From Escallonia rubra (Eukaryota > Streptophyta > Magnoliopsida > Escalloniales > Escalloniaceae): 64,000 nucleotides of DNA. The stretch covers positions 248,001 through 312,000 of the forward strand of contig JAVXUO010000243.1 in the NCBI GenBank assembly GCA_033065855.1. Direction: 5' to 3'. Position 1 is the first letter of the stretch; each line of letters starts with the position of its first letter. The position numbers and the translations under genes are program-made. Positions 21,949 to 35,522 of the stretch are shown here, in pieces. Under the pieces are notes generated by a model. It was given only the letters and a program-made list of their open reading frames with translations, did no database searches and was not told where the DNA came from.

Positions 21949-24900
21949 TCATGGGTCTGCATGTCCAGCAACATCATCTTCACTACACGCACTCCGTCCA
22001 TCACTGATACCCTCATCACTAACATCCTCGTCACTATCTTCTGTCGGCGAGCTGGTGATATTTTCCTTCTTTGCATATCGCTCACAGTATTCTGCGTCAT
22101 AGGAAGATGACTCAGAAATGCATTTGCTATCAAGCAAAAAAGCTAAAGAAAAAAAAAAGGAAATTCATCCAAAGAGGCCCCAGGAATTGGACAAGGAAAA
22201 AAGGACAACAATAAAGAAATTATACTAAAATGAAAAAGGTAGCAAAGATCAAAGTTATCTGCCAGCTGAACTGCAGTGGCAGGCATGACTTCCAACCAAT
22301 GATCAATAAAGCTACCAACAAACTTAAGCTAAATCCAATCTTGTATAGGCTCCAGCTTACTCCAGCTAACTTACAACCAGAGGGAGAAGGAAATCTGGTT
22401 GAATTTAGGGAATTTTGGTTTGGAGGAGGCAGGAAGTGGAGGTGGGGGACGAAGAGACCTTTAAGAATATTGTTGAGCATTTTGGTTCGTCTTTACAGAC
22501 AGATCTAGATACCAGATAGCATTATGTAGAATAAAACTATGATAACACTAACCTTTTACTTTTTGTTCATATTGCTTCCGGTCTTTCATCATCAGTGATG
22601 CTGCATCACCATTTAACGGGTCTGAAGGATTTGGATAGAGCAATAGTTGAGGAAGGAAAACCTCAAACACATTCAAAAGATCTGCAGCGAAGTATTCCAC
22701 TTGTAAATATTGTAGGACTCCTAGTAAAGATCATTACGAAAATATAGAACATATGTTATAACAATAGTGTGTGTATCTTCGGTACTCCAGAACTTCCTAA
22801 CCACTTTTCATGCATCATATGTCAGTAAACGAACGCGAGGCCGAAGCAAAGAGTTTAAGAACTGGAATAATCATATACTATTCTCTTTTTTGGGGAGACC
22901 AATGGATTCCCTTACCCCACAAACCTATGAGCCTATTACCTTGCACAGAGAGAGTTATAAGATCATCTAAAGGATCACTTACTGCTTTTTCTTTATGTCA
23001 TGTGTACATTTATGAAGTTTGTAATTTGTAAAACATTAATATATGCTGGACCTGTAACCCCCTGAAGGGGAAAATGTCCTCGAGTGTTGGCGTCCACTGT
23101 CCATGTGGATGTTCTAATACTTTGTGGTTTCTTTGTGGAATGGGGTAGATGAAACAGGATATAGTTCTGCTCACCTTACTAGTTGAATTTGAACTCTCCC
23201 CTCTCCAGAAAAGTAAATGAAAAAAGGAAAGGGACGAAAAAAGATTCATCAATACAACAGTGTATAATTACCAAACATCGGACTCCATGATTGGTTAATA
23301 ACGTCCAAGCATACAGAACCAGACCTGCAGTTGACCAAAAGACAGACAGTGAGCCTAACAAGCAAAAATGTTTTGCCAGAGTAAAATCCTCCAAAGTTAA
23401 AGAAAACAGATGCTACTGCTATTTTATAACAGAAGAAAAAGGATAAAGTCTGTTCTTCTCCTGGAAGGAACTGCCTAAGAAGTTGATAAGCAAAACTTCA
23501 GAAGAGTTAACAAGGCTCAGGTGCCGGGTAATCATAGCAAAGACCACAGATCACCTTTCATTGGAACTTGAAATACTGCCCTGAATAACATTCTAGTTCT
23601 CTCTAATCGCTTTCCTTCGTATTTGGTCGTGGTGGGGGGTTAGCCTACATTGGACACAAAATTACTATAAAGCTTCTCCTGATCAGTGTATGTGGACTTA
23701 CAATTCGTCAACATTTGGGTGGTATATCTTGTTAAGAAATCCAATGGAAGGAGACTTGTAAGGATAAGCATCTGGCAGCTCCACCCTTACTTTCCATACG
23801 CCACCTTCATAAAGGCCTGCAACGGGTCAATAATTTGAGGCCATTAAGTACTTTACCAATAACACACAACAATTGATTGTGACTGCGGGAAAAAGAAATA
23901 TGAGAATACAAAACTCAAGATCAAGGGGAAGGGGAACAATAGCCGGAAAAGTAGAATCAAATTATCTCAAATACAACAAACACACAGGTGTGAGCTTCCA
24001 TGACTTAACATACTTGCTGGCACCAGCCATTTGATGATGTCATGAGGTGAAACGCCTAAAAATGACTCCATATATGGTATACAAACCCGCATTTCTCGAA
24101 ACACACTTACAGGAAGTAGCAAGCTATCCCAGACCAAAATAAGTGATGTTGAGCAAAAGAACGAATGATGGAACAATTGTCCCAAATGCTCACATAAGAC
24201 AACATAATCTAAATTTGTACAGTTGTCTTCGTTTCCACGGGTTCCATGTCAAAAAACAGAAGCCTTCATAAGGGAAGTGGTTAAATAAGTACGTTTTCTG
24301 CAACTTTTCCTTTGCACGCAGGATCAGCTTATTTGGAAGAAGCATTTGCACCAAATCTAGTAATCAACAGGTGCAGCATTTATGAAACTAAAGCTGCCAG
24401 AAGATGCACTAAAAATGATGGGCTTATTATACCATTAGTCCTTACACTATCAGCCTTTCTACAATGCTTCTATTAGACCTACGTACATATACTAGATGGC
24501 ACAACTCCTGGCCCCGCAACACCCTGGCATCAGCTAACAACAGTTCACTCAATCCCCTTGATAGGTTATCATAATTCACAACTTCGTATGCTTGGGAAGG
24601 CTTCAATTCAACAATCAATCTGCAAGTGGTCCATCCAGATTGGATTGGACTAACCAAAACATCCCATGCAAGGCACATAAGACATTCTCAAAGGATGTTT
24701 ATGTCCGACCAATAGCCAACCTAAACCAAATAAATGTGGAGGCAAACATTCACCACCTTCACTTTTCTGGAACTCTCCTCTCTCCCTCTCCACTAGCTAC
24801 CTTCAGTGCCAAAGTCCACGTGCATTCCAAGGCTCCCACACTGCTGCAGAGAAAATAAAATAACGTGCTTTTCCTGCCTTCGTTGATCTCAATCTAATTA

Positions 24901-27900
24901 CCCAGAGTTCTGAACATTACCACCACCTTTAGGTGTGGATTCTGTGTTAAAGTGAAAAACCAACTCATCGATAACGTAATACCCCGGATTTTTAGCTAGT
25001 TATGTGAATACTAATTAGAAAAAGATAATAATATGTTTTGATCTAGAGTTAATTAATGGACTTCAGAAATTTTGGTTGGGAGCCCTTTTAGCGACAAAAT
25101 TAGTCTTTGGTAATATTTAGTGGCTAATGTGATTGGATTAGATATTAAAAAAGAATTTTTTAAGTTACATTGTGATTACATTAGCAATGAGGACTTTTAG
25201 TTGTGTTATGATTACACAAGCAATTGCGACTTCAAGCCATATTAGAATTAGATTAGCAATCTAAGTAAGGAGGAGGAAGACATAAGAGTCTTCAAATTTT
25301 TTAAAACAAAGGAGAGAAGAGAGCTAGTGCATTCTTTTGGGGTATTCAAGCAAAAAGGGTTGTGGTTGATCTAAGATAAAGAGATTATTCACGACGTTAG
25401 ATTCGCAATTTTGAGGTAAGGGCTTTTATGCTCTCTTTTTCTTGTGTTAAACAACCACGTTTATTTTCGTGCAAACAATGATTTTTTTTTTCTGTTACCG
25501 TTTTAACCTTTAAAACAATACGATTGGTTGTCTATTTGAAGCTGTTTGCCGTAAACCAACATTAATCTCGTTTTTTTTTTTGGCCGTACGTTGTTACTGT
25601 TGTCAGCCTCGTTTCTTGTTTTGGACTAAATCCGGCTGATAGAAGAAAAGGGAAAAAGAATTCGGCCCCTGATAACACACAGCCGTCATTTTTTTAAAAG
25701 AGTCGAGACGTCTTTTTTTTGGAAGGGTAGTCGTCCTTCAGCTTTCAGATTTCAAGCTTCAAAGAAAGGACATGCCACGTGTCACTTTCTGGGTGGCCCC
25801 TTTTCTTTTAAAAGGATCTTCGTGCCATTAAATTTTTACCCAAAAACTCTTGTTTTGATGATATCTCATTCATCCGATCTCCGATTGAGCTAATTTTCAT
25901 TTCGTATTTTCGTTCTCTTCAATTTGAGCCTACAATGATTATTTTTGGACTTCGAATAAATATCCGTTACATTTATCAATTTACTTTGTGGGTGATATTT
26001 GTGTTTGAAAGTCACTTTTGATTATCGTGACTTATATGTGATGCGCCGGCTGCGATATTCGATATGGTATAACCATGATTTGTGATACTTAATAATAAGC
26101 AATTATGTATGTGACATCCACAAGTTCTGATAAACTGTGTTTGATATTCGGCTTATTGGTTATTTAACCATCTTTTGGTCACTTTAATTATTTGTTTGTG
26201 AAATTTGATCTAGATTCCTACTTGTTGGCTCCATTCGATAACTCTAATTTGATATTTGTTTTGGCCTTCTAGGTGTAAAATCTTTTACTGGGCAATTCAT
26301 GTTCACCCCTTTGTTTTCGTTTCCTTCCCTTTCTAGGCCAAGAGTAGCATGAAGAGTGAGATGTTAGTACTACAACGGAATTGGTGTTCGCAATTGGGAG
26401 CAGTAGATGCTATGAATTTTATTTAAACAAACTCTTAATTTAGTTGATTCTTTTTATTATTATTCAGATTAGTTAGAGATATTGTAATTAAGTTTTGAAT
26501 TCTTTTGGAGTTAAGTATTTGAGATTCAGATAATTGTGTTAAGGTGTTTTAGATGCTCTACTCTACCGTTACAATTGTTATGTTTTGGACATGATTAGGT
26601 TTCGGTTTAAGGACGCGTTCGGACCCTCGGCTTCGGGGCGTTACAATTGGTATCAGATCTTAGGCTGAAGATTATGTTGACTCTTAGGACTAATTAAGAC
26701 ATGTTAGTTTAACACTTTCGCGCTCGTTATCAATACATGATTAGTGTGTAAGCTTTTGTGGTGTTAATCAGGATGAGTAACCGCGGTAAAATTCGTGATG
26801 GCAGAGAAGGCCGAGGTGGAAGAGGAGATGGTATCAGAGCCGATTCTCGAAAGTTTGGGCTGAGCTATCCAGTCAGGTTACAGATGGTTGGGGGAAACGA
26901 AAGCAAGTCCAAGTATATCCTACGTCAAGAGGATGGATGGGGCAACGAAGCGTGAGCCGGGTATATCCCACATCGGCTAGAGAGGAAGATTATGGGCTAT
27001 AAGTGATCGAGCCTTAGCGAGGACGCTAAGGCATAAGGAGGGGAGATTGGGATATCTCACATCCAATGTAGGATAATTTGTAATTACCCTTATAAGATCT
27101 TACCTATGAACTCATAAGTACCTACTTCGCTAGCCTTTTTGAGGGAGGCATTCCCTGTGGTGGGGCCGTGGATCAGGTCGCTACAGATAATGGATTTCCA
27201 AACCCAGCCACGGAATTGACCAACTGCAATTCCTACTTAAAAATGCAAAACTTGCAAAAGTGATGCTTGACGGAGTTTGTGGCGGTGCTTTTTAAGAGAT
27301 GCACATGTACGAAAAAATAATGTTTGTGTCGGTGTCGGGTTGTGGGTGGCCAACGATTTGCGCTCGCCGCACGCACAGAGGTGAACAAAGTCCTACTTAT
27401 TCTTCAAGGCTGGGCCAGTTTGACTCAATACCAGATCCATAGCTGGGCAAAGAAATGGTTTCAAGAACCAAGACATAGTTTCATGCTGACTAGGCTGCAG
27501 ATAAAGAAAACTAAGTACTTTTCTGCAGTTTTAACTTCACGTAGCAGTAAAGAGCGAGAAATCTGTGAAAAAGAAACTTCAAAGCTACGGATACTCAAAA
27601 ACCAAACCTAAATCCAAGAGTGGTAAAAGCGATGGGTCTAATCCACCTCATACACGGTCAAAGCTTAAAATTGGCTTCTTTACGTCGGAGGTATAAATAA
27701 ATTACACTCAAGCTTGTTTACTCAACTTATCAAGCATTATACCATGCTAAAGCTTGGCGTTTTATGTCTCGAGCCAATCTCAAACGAGCTCAAGCCGAAG
27801 CTTTGTGTAAATATTTGCTTATCGGGAAGAAGTGTTCAAGCTTGGTTCTTTTTTCTCACAAACCAATCTCGAAACGTTCTAGCGGAGCAAACACAAGCCG

Positions 27901-28446
27901 AGCCTGAGTAGCTCTACTCATTTTACAGCCCTACTGATGCACAAGTGCAATATTACCAAATAGTGCAGCACATTCTAGAAGATACACATCTTTTCAACAA
28001 AATACAGAGGTATCCTCCGACTGAATGCCTAATATTCACTGTTTTTGAAATTATAAGTACAAGAAAGAATAAAGAGAAAGTGCTATATCTAATTGGACGT
28101 AAGATAAAGAGGACAGGATAACATTACTTTCTTTTGGACCATGAAATTCTACATTGAACTCATTGATTCCATCATTTATTGGCTCCACAGCATAGTCACT
28201 CATCATCCTACAGCATGAGCACAACATGCAACACAAAGAACACCCAGTCAGCAAGGGGAAAACCTAATAATTTCAGACGGAAAACAAGGAAATTTTTTTG
28301 CCAGAGATAGCAATGTGTGTATGTGTAGGACAAGCAAAAGGAAATGGAAAGAGGTGACACAAAGTTCATGAACTTTGGAAATCAACCATGAAAGGTCCTT
28401 ACAGTTTCATGACATCCATATCTCTCCTTTTGCTTGGAGAAGACAT
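21949..28446 (-). CDS. UBC5-like: ubiquitin-conjugating enzyme E2, UBC4/5/6 type, six coding exons
   Basis: Coding exons on the minus strand: 28446-28403, 28207-28128, 23816-23702, 23324-23272, 22681-22553 and 22091-21949. All junctions are GT-AG and in phase; together 564 bases encode 187 residues. The protein starts [19 protein letters not shown], the hallmark of this E2 class, and holds the full UBC fold. HPN lies at residues 74-76, the ubiquitin-accepting Cys is C85 in [13 protein letters not shown], and the FEVFLPQLL helix follows. The C-terminal tail after [11 protein letters not shown] is acidic and serine-rich ([15 protein letters not shown]), as in the 21-kDa plant E2 proteins UBC4, UBC5 and UBC6. 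It would take ubiquitin from E1 and pass it to substrates or E3 ligases in cytosol and nucleus. Intron 2 is 4.3 kb long and holds an LTR fragment and other repeats. Confidence 0.93.
24975..26645 (+). mobile_element. LTR of a Ty3-type retrotransposon inside E2 intron 2
   Basis: The segment starts CGTAATACCCCGG (normally TGTAATACCC) and ends GGGGCGTTACA. It is followed four bases later by TGGTATCAGA (26648-26657), which fits a primer-binding site for initiator-Met tRNA. Length is about 1.67 kb. Its part at about 25770-25970 is closely similar to 46140-46350, a second LTR of the same family. No gag or pol frame follows, and no second LTR of this element is seen nearby. Orientation is opposite to the host gene. 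Confidence 0.65.
26646..27200 (+). mobile_element. retrotransposon internal fragment with a second primer-binding-like site
   Basis: After the first primer-binding site there is a short Arg/Gly-rich open frame (26758-26955). A second TGGTATCAGAGC lies at 26829-26840, followed by a TRIM-like stretch with CCCACATCGGCTAGAGAGG (26969-26987). This looks like two small retroelement pieces joined together. No coding capacity beyond the short frame. Confidence 0.4.
27650..27935. repeat. worn hAT-type repeat in E2 intron 2
   Basis: Rich in the words CAAGCTT, GAGCTCAAGC and AGCCGAGC, and ending ATTTTACAGCCCTACTG, which as the reverse complement reads CAGTAGGGCTGTAAAAT, a common hAT-MITE terminus. The left end was not identified. 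Confidence 0.35.
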
Positions 28447-30938
28447 TTTCTCAATTAACAAGCTTATCTACAACTAACCTGCCACATATATTTAAAGAAG
28501 AAAAGCGAATCAGCCTTTGAAGTGACTGATTACTTCTAAGTTGTAACATCAGTGAAAATACGCAGCTACAAAAATATTAATAAAGTACCATTTCACCAGT
28601 TCCAGTAACATGAGCAGTTGCTTGACGAAGATGGTATAATGTAAAAACAAAAAAAAACTCAAATTTATATTCCGATGCACTCGAAATCTATAAGCTATCT
28701 ACTAAGCTAAAAGAGATAGTAGGTCAATTTTTGTGCTATACAACTTAACTCGGAACTATAAGAGAAGTTTGAAAGTCAAATACAATGATTGTTCTTATCA
28801 TAATTATAACCAGTATATGGGTTAACTATCGCAAACTTCATGAAACACGTGGTGCATGTTCTGCACTTATCTTCATCGATTCCACTGAAATCAAATCTGA
28901 TTGGGTAATTAATGCAATACCCTCTTTGAAGTAATTCACTTCGTAATCTAAGAGATACGTTCAAAAGATCAGTGTATTGTGTGGAAGATTATCACATGAA
29001 TTGACTTGCACTATCAAGTAGGACGTGTAGCATATATATAATGAGCACTATTAACAAGAACACATAGCAAGCGCCTAGAGTGATCAATCACTCGCCCAAG
29101 ATGCTCCCTTCTTTACAATGACTTTCCGCACGAGGAGATTTTCAACCAAACTGATGGTTCATTTGTTCCAAATGACAGCGGTGACAGCTGTTGATGAAAT
29201 TGGGGAGATCAGAACCCTTGGGACTTTCCACCACATTTTTTCATTTGCATTATCTCTCAAAAAGAGAAAAAAATGTTTTTTACGAAACACACCTCCAAGA
29301 TCTGTAGCTGCAAGTATTGCTAACATTTAAGTGACGTTCCACAGTACCTATTCTACCTGACAGTTGAAAATTTCAAAACCTTACATTTTTCTTTTTCCCC
29401 CCAAATAAGTAACTTCAAAACATTATTTCTACAAAGAACCATGCAGGGCTCGGGGATGGGGGTTCTGGAAAAGGAGACAACTGCATAGCACTCTAACCCC
29501 ACCAAAATTCCTCCTACAAAATTCTTGGAGGTGCATTTCGTTAACCCCTTCAATTCTTCAAAATTCCGCCAAAGCAACCTTCAATTCTTTCCCTTAACCC
29601 CTTCCCCCTCCAACCCACCCCACTGAACCAACCATGACAACTCCATCTATTTTGTATCTAACACAAGCTGTATGTTCTTTCTAGATTTTCTCTGACATTC
29701 ACTGCCTCAACCAAAAAACCGCGACAATTGACGCATGTTTGTGTGTATGTGCTTTTGACGACTTTGTAGCATTTACACTGCATTTCACACTAAGTTGCAG
29801 TAAAATCTCCCAAGATTAAGTAGTTTGGATGACTAACTATGTGGGAGCTTTTTGTCGGAAGACAGAGATGGCCTTGTAAATTTAACCAAGTAGATAAAAC
29901 TGTGGCAGTGGCTCGAGATGAGATTCTACAAATAAAAAGTCCTACTCACTCCAAGCTTAAGTCCAGTTTCAACCCCAACTTCCTCATCCTTGTTTAGGTG
30001 CTCTTATCAATATTAAATTTTGGAAGGTTATCTTCAGTATTAAGCTTATCGAAACCATGAGAATCAAGTATAAGTGTCTCAGCCAGAAGATTCTAAGTTT
30101 GAATATCTCTTTCCTTGATACTCAACTATGATAGGAACTACACTCCGCGTCTTCTCGGGACGATAAAAGAGAAGAAAAAAAAGAAAAAGAAAACTGTGTT
30201 CACTCTTGCTACGTCAACTACTCTAATGTCAACTCGATTGAAGTTTTTTATGCTTTTAACGAGGAATCTGAGTCCGACCACTTCTTTAGGTCAGTCATAT
30301 GGTCTACCCTTCGATGTTAAACTTCACTGCATCAGGCGTCTCTCTATCCCCACCATCTTGCCTGATGAAATTCTTAGAAGTAGCAGCTTCCAGAAAAAGT
30401 CCATGAGAAATGACAATACAACAAGGTTGAGCTCATCTATTTGGGAGATTGAAACGCCTGTCTACTGCTAATCCGATCTGTACAAAATAGCCTCCAATTA
30501 GTTTCAACTCACCCCCCAGCCCCCCGTGTCTCTCTTTCCCCCTCCCCCTCCCCCTCTACCGTCCACCTCTTATTTTGCAGATCAAATAATCACTACAACC
30601 GCGCCAAAAGGATGCAAAACATAAGATGATTAATACGATTCCCTAACCTCTATGCAGAAAACTTAGTGAAATAAAACTCATTGTAATCAAGTGTAGCCGA
30701 AATCCGCAGTAACACATCCCTCGACGAATCGAGTGCCAAGTTTCCCTATCAAGCACCTGTCCAATCCACAACACATGTACACTAACAAGGCAAATGTACA
30801 CGAAACTAAACGTCCGAATCAGCACAAACATAACACCAAGCATCTCCAGATCATTCGATTGTCTCCAAAAACTATCCAGGTTACTCAACAACCAAGAAGG
30901 TTCCGATTAAACAACAGATGCTGAATATACAAACTAAC
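28447..30938. other. probable leader intron of the E2 gene or spacer
   Basis: No supported coding frame. If the leader exon near 31 kb is right this is its intron; otherwise it is promoter and spacer. Confidence 0.35.
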
Positions 30939-31130
30939 CGAAACACGAGAAGCGCGTGATTCAGTAGATCGACGGTCCGTCGGGATTCACGGAGGAGAAA
31001 GTGTCGCGCAACTTTGTGTATGGATCCAGAAGAACTGATCGACAATGGGAGGAGAAAGAAACGGAGGAGATATGAGAGAAGGAGGAGGAGAAACAATGGA
31101 AAATGGGGAGATGAATGAAAAGAGATGTGC
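30939..31130 (-). other. probable untranslated first exon and leader of the E2 gene
   Basis: On the minus strand this stretch is pyrimidine-rich and AUG-poor (runs of CTCC and TCTCTC), like plant leaders, and ends TTTCG/GTTAGT, a fair 5' splice site. Splicing to just before the E2 start codon at 28446 would remove about 2.5 kb. Leader introns of this kind are common in plant ubiquitin-pathway genes. Inferred from composition and position; a transcript read would decide. Confidence 0.4.
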
Positions 31131-31227
31131 GTACTGTACGTATAAAGGCCGTGTCGACATGTCTTTTGCAGAGGCACGTGCCGAGTCGGTGAAGGATGTG
31201 AGAGAGAGGAAAAGGAGATACGTGGCC

Positions 31228-32045
31228 TTGTCTGTGTGTGTTTAAGAGGGAAGACAACTGTGATGCAATTGAGGCGGATTTGGCTCCTCTCCACACGCTC
31301 TGATGGCTTTGCCCTCTACTCTCCCGGCTCAAATTTACTGTGCTGTAAAAATGTTGATTGGAATTTTTTTTTACTTCCATCGATACGACATGCGCTATTA
31401 TTAACGGATAATATTTGATTAAATTATATAATTTTTATTCAATAAGAGGATCGAGATATAATTACGATCCCTATATACCGGTGTATAAGCCCTTAGTTAT
31501 CCAACTCTCATTCTATGTGTGTGTGTTTAAGAGGAAAGACAACTGTGATGCAATTGAGGCGGATTTGACTTCTCTCCGCATGCTGCGATCGCTTTGCCCT
31601 CTATACTCCCGGCTCAAATTTACTGTGCTGTAAAAATGTTGATGGGGAATTTTTTTTATTTCGATTGGTGCGACACGCGCTAATATTAACGGATAATATT
31701 TGATTAAATGATATAATTTTTATTCAATAAGAGGGTTGAGATATAATTACGATCCCTATCTACCGGTGTATAAGCCCTTAGTTATCCCACTCTCATTATG
31801 TGTGTGTGTGTGTGTGTGTGTAAGAGAAAAGGCAATTGTGATGCAATTCAGGTGGATTTGGCTCCTCTCCACACGCTCTAATCGCTTTGCCCTCTATGCT
31901 CCCGGCTCAAATTTACTGTGCTGTAAAAATGTTGATGGGGAAAATGTTTTACTTCGATCGGTGCGACATGCGCTATTATTAACGGATAATATTTGATTAA
32001 ATGATATAATTTTTATTCAATAAGAGGGTCGAGATATAATTATGA
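31228..32045. repeat. three tandem copies of a ~290-bp repeat
   Basis: Copies start at about 31228, 31517 and 31800 with period about 286-293 bp. Each begins with a (TG)n run and GTAAGAG or TTAAGAG, then CAACTGTGATGCAATTGAGG, then CCCGGCTCAAATTTACTGTG, then an AT-rich part with TTAACGGATAATATTTGA, ending with CTACCGGTGTATAAGCCC; the third copy lacks that last part. The (TG)n grows from copy to copy. A separate piece of the same unit (TCTACCGGTGGATAAGCCC) lies at 33711-33755. No coding capacity. Confidence 0.85.
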
Positions 32046-33313
32046 TCATATCTTATTCGTTGATTACAACATTTAACCACTATTTTGTTGCATTGAAGTT
32101 TTCATTTTAAGGTCGAAAAGTTTATCCCCTACCTTGTCCAAACTTTCTCTCAATTTTTGGCAATAGATACACACACACGTTATCCTTCAATCTAAACAGA
32201 AATAATTAAGACCCATTTGAAAATAAAAAGACGTTTAAGCAACAAAGGAGCAGATTTTTCTATCGAGAAATCTTTCTCACTAAAAGCTCACAAAGTATAT
32301 GGTTTAGTGCAGGATGCATAAGAGAAACCATGTGACCATGTAGTAGTAAACCACCTCATTCAGTTGGCTTTAACGTTAGAACAAACAGCAGAGTATATGG
32401 TTAATTTCCTTCGCGATAAAACAAAAAAGGTGTTTTTTGTACCGATTACTTTGAAACTCGGACATAAAAACCGATCTATGATAACATACACCATCTCCCT
32501 CTACCTTCAACTTTTTATGTATTTTCTTTCTCTATCTATTGAGGTTAAAAGTTACGTTGTATTTGATATGTTAAGTTCCACTGTACAGGTCAGATCACAT
32601 CATGCAACAAGATACTTATGATGCTTAACTTTGCCATGCTTTTATTATTAAGGTTCATTTTTTTGTTTAATTCCCTACGTTTTTTTTTTTTTGTTATTTA
32701 AATGGAAATTAGCAATTGACTTTAGTCAATTGGAAATTTTAATTCCCCTTTATAAAAAAATAAAGGTCATCATATAACGGTCAATTGGAAGAAAAAAAAA
32801 ACCATTTGGTGGCACTTATTTTGCATTATACAAAAGCATAAAAAATGTGTCATCAGTGAGTGTAATAAATTATCTTTTCTAGTTCTTTTTGGGACAATGA
32901 TAGATTGAGAATAATCTCAAAGTTGTTATAGGGTCAATTATCACCGAGCGCGGATTGCTTGAATGCTAGCAGTAAGGTTTTAGTCGTCTGTCGGAGATAG
33001 AAATTGTCTAGAAAAAAATAGGAATTGAGGAGGAAGAGAGAGCAGCAAAAGCCACAGTGATCTGCTGGTATGATGATGCAATGATGCAGACGCACGCCTG
33101 CCCATTCCACTTCTTTCAAGCATAGCACGAATACGAAAAATGATGCTAGAAGTAAGGTTTTAGTACGCTGTATTTGACCGGCCTACCTCTAACACAACAA
33201 ACATGCACTGCCGCAAGCCTTATTCAACAAAAATCTGCAGGCGTTTGATTACAACAAATAATAATATCTTTAATTGCAGGGGACTAAGGAGAGGACTTGA
33301 CCATCAGAAACCA
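32046..33313. other. spacer between E2 and HIG1 genes
   Basis: AT-rich DNA. A short sequence, GCTAG(C/A)AGTAAGGTTTTAGT, occurs twice about 180 bp apart (near 32965 and 33146). No gene recognised. Confidence 0.4.
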
Positions 33314-35469
33314 CTAGAACTTCTCCCCGTAATGATAAGCAGTGCCAACCATTAACGCAACAGTCGCACCTTGGACGGCCACGCGGGCTCTCATCAACTT
33401 TTGACCCAGATGGGAGTTCCCCTGTCTGAAACTAATCAACCCGGCTGTAAGAACCCCCGCCGTGATAAGCGCACCTGAAACACACAATGTTGTCAAATGG
33501 ATTGACGCATCAAACTCTCGAAAGAAATTTACCATGTACTTGAAGGTCTGTTCTAAACATTAAAAGCCGCCTGAATGATGCGGTTTACAGATGGTCACAG
33601 GGTTCCTCTAACAAGCCAGCTCACCCAAAACTAATGATAATTTATACATATTTGTGTGTGTGTGTGTGGTGGGTGGTGGTGGTGGTTGTGGTGGGGGGTT
33701 GGTTTCCCTATCTACCGGTGGATAAGCCCTTATTTATCCAACTCTCATCCTGGCGTCCACATCAAAAGGTGGACAGCTGAGGTTCCTCCTTAAGTTTCTC
33801 ACTTCACGCTTAACCGCCCAAAAGTGTAACGGTTAGTGTACGCTCCAAATCTGCCCTAAACTTCTTTATTTCTCTTATCCTATTGTCACAAGTTCGATAC
33901 AGCTACTCAACGTTGCCACCTCCACTGTTGCTGTCAACTCCCTCCACCATCATATGGCGAACTCCAGTTCCTCGCGCCGTCCAGCTCCATTCCCCCCTTC
34001 GCAGTCTAGATCCAACTTCCTCCACCGCCAATATGCACCATAACCATCACTTTGCAGCTGCCATAACCTCCACGTTTCTCTGCCGCCATATGCCCCACCA
34101 CCATCACTTTACAACAGATTCCACCATGCTACACCATGCTAAATTCAAATCCACGAACTCTATCCCCACCGTCTTTAAGTTATTTGCCATGTCAAAATCC
34201 AAAAAAAAAGGGGGGGAATTGGTAAGAAAGATAAACCAAATTTTGGGTCCAAAATAAAGATCTGAGGCCGAGGCGGCAACATCAATCGGTAATGGCTGCG
34301 GCGGGGGCGACATGAGCGAGGTGATGGTGGTGCGGTTGCGTCAGGGATATGATGGTGGTGGCAACGTTGGGGAGGAGGTGACCGATGAGGTGGTGAGAAT
34401 TCGGGGAAAAACGCAACAGGGAGGGAATGATGGCGACATTGATAAGGCGGTGGCCGTCCACGTCGTCCATCCGTCTGTCCACTGTTGAAGGGCTTTTGGG
34501 TATTTATATTACTTGGACCACCCCCAGTCTTAAATCATAAGCCAGTTCAGCCCAGCATCGTTTTATCAGATTGGAACCCAGTTCTGTCTTATTTTGTATA
34601 CCCGTGAAATCAGCCTTCGCTTCAACCCAATCTCCTGTCTAACCAGCCAACCCCTTCACCAAGAGAAAAGAAAGGGCCAAACCTTAGTTTCAACCCATTC
34701 TCTAAACCAGCAAAACACATTCCAAGTCTTTATACCCAACTCCAATCATGAATAATCCTTACGCAAAACTAGAATTGTGAGAGAGAAAAAAAACCTCGAA
34801 CTTTTTCTTCAACTTCTATTTCACCATGGAATTTGAGAGAAGAAAGAGCCAAGAGATATTTGATTGCATTCTTGCATAACAGGATGTTTAGTGTTCAAGT
34901 TGGAATGGAGACTACCCCCAGAGAAAATGAAGACTACCTCCAGAGAGACATTGATTGGAGCAAACCACCTATCTATGACGAGGAACCAGCTTATGCAAAA
35001 GAACCATTAATTGTAGCCCAAGAGGGCAAGAATCAACTTTCTATAGACGTGTTACTTCTAGCTGAAGAAGATATAGAACATACAAGGAAATTGATGATCC
35101 AGGCCAGGATGAATTGCAAACTGTAAGTTCTGAGTTGTTGACGAGACAAAGCAGATTTTTAATAATCAGCACATTGACTCGTCATACCTGACTGTTTGAG
35201 AGACCCTGCATCACTTACGGTATGCCCCACTCAGCTACTTGGGTAAAACAAAATGCTCTCTTGGGTCTTTTATTACCACCTCTCCAGCTGAAGTAGTCTA
35301 GACAGACTTAAAAACGTCTTTATCTCACAGTTGTCGATTGACAAGAACCACATGCGTGGCATTGTGGCCTTGGTTGTATACATATTTATGAGCTTATTTT
35401 TGAAGGTAGAAATTAGTTCCATGTTCACTTCCAATTTCATGCCACGCTAAACAACACTAATGATGTGGG

Positions 35470-35522
<53 letters not shown>

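Noticed and set aside
26758..26955. Arg/Gly-rich 65-codon frame after the LTR, possible gag start
   Set aside because: Too short, no zinc knuckle or capsid motif, and it contains the second primer-binding-like site, so it is probably non-coding.
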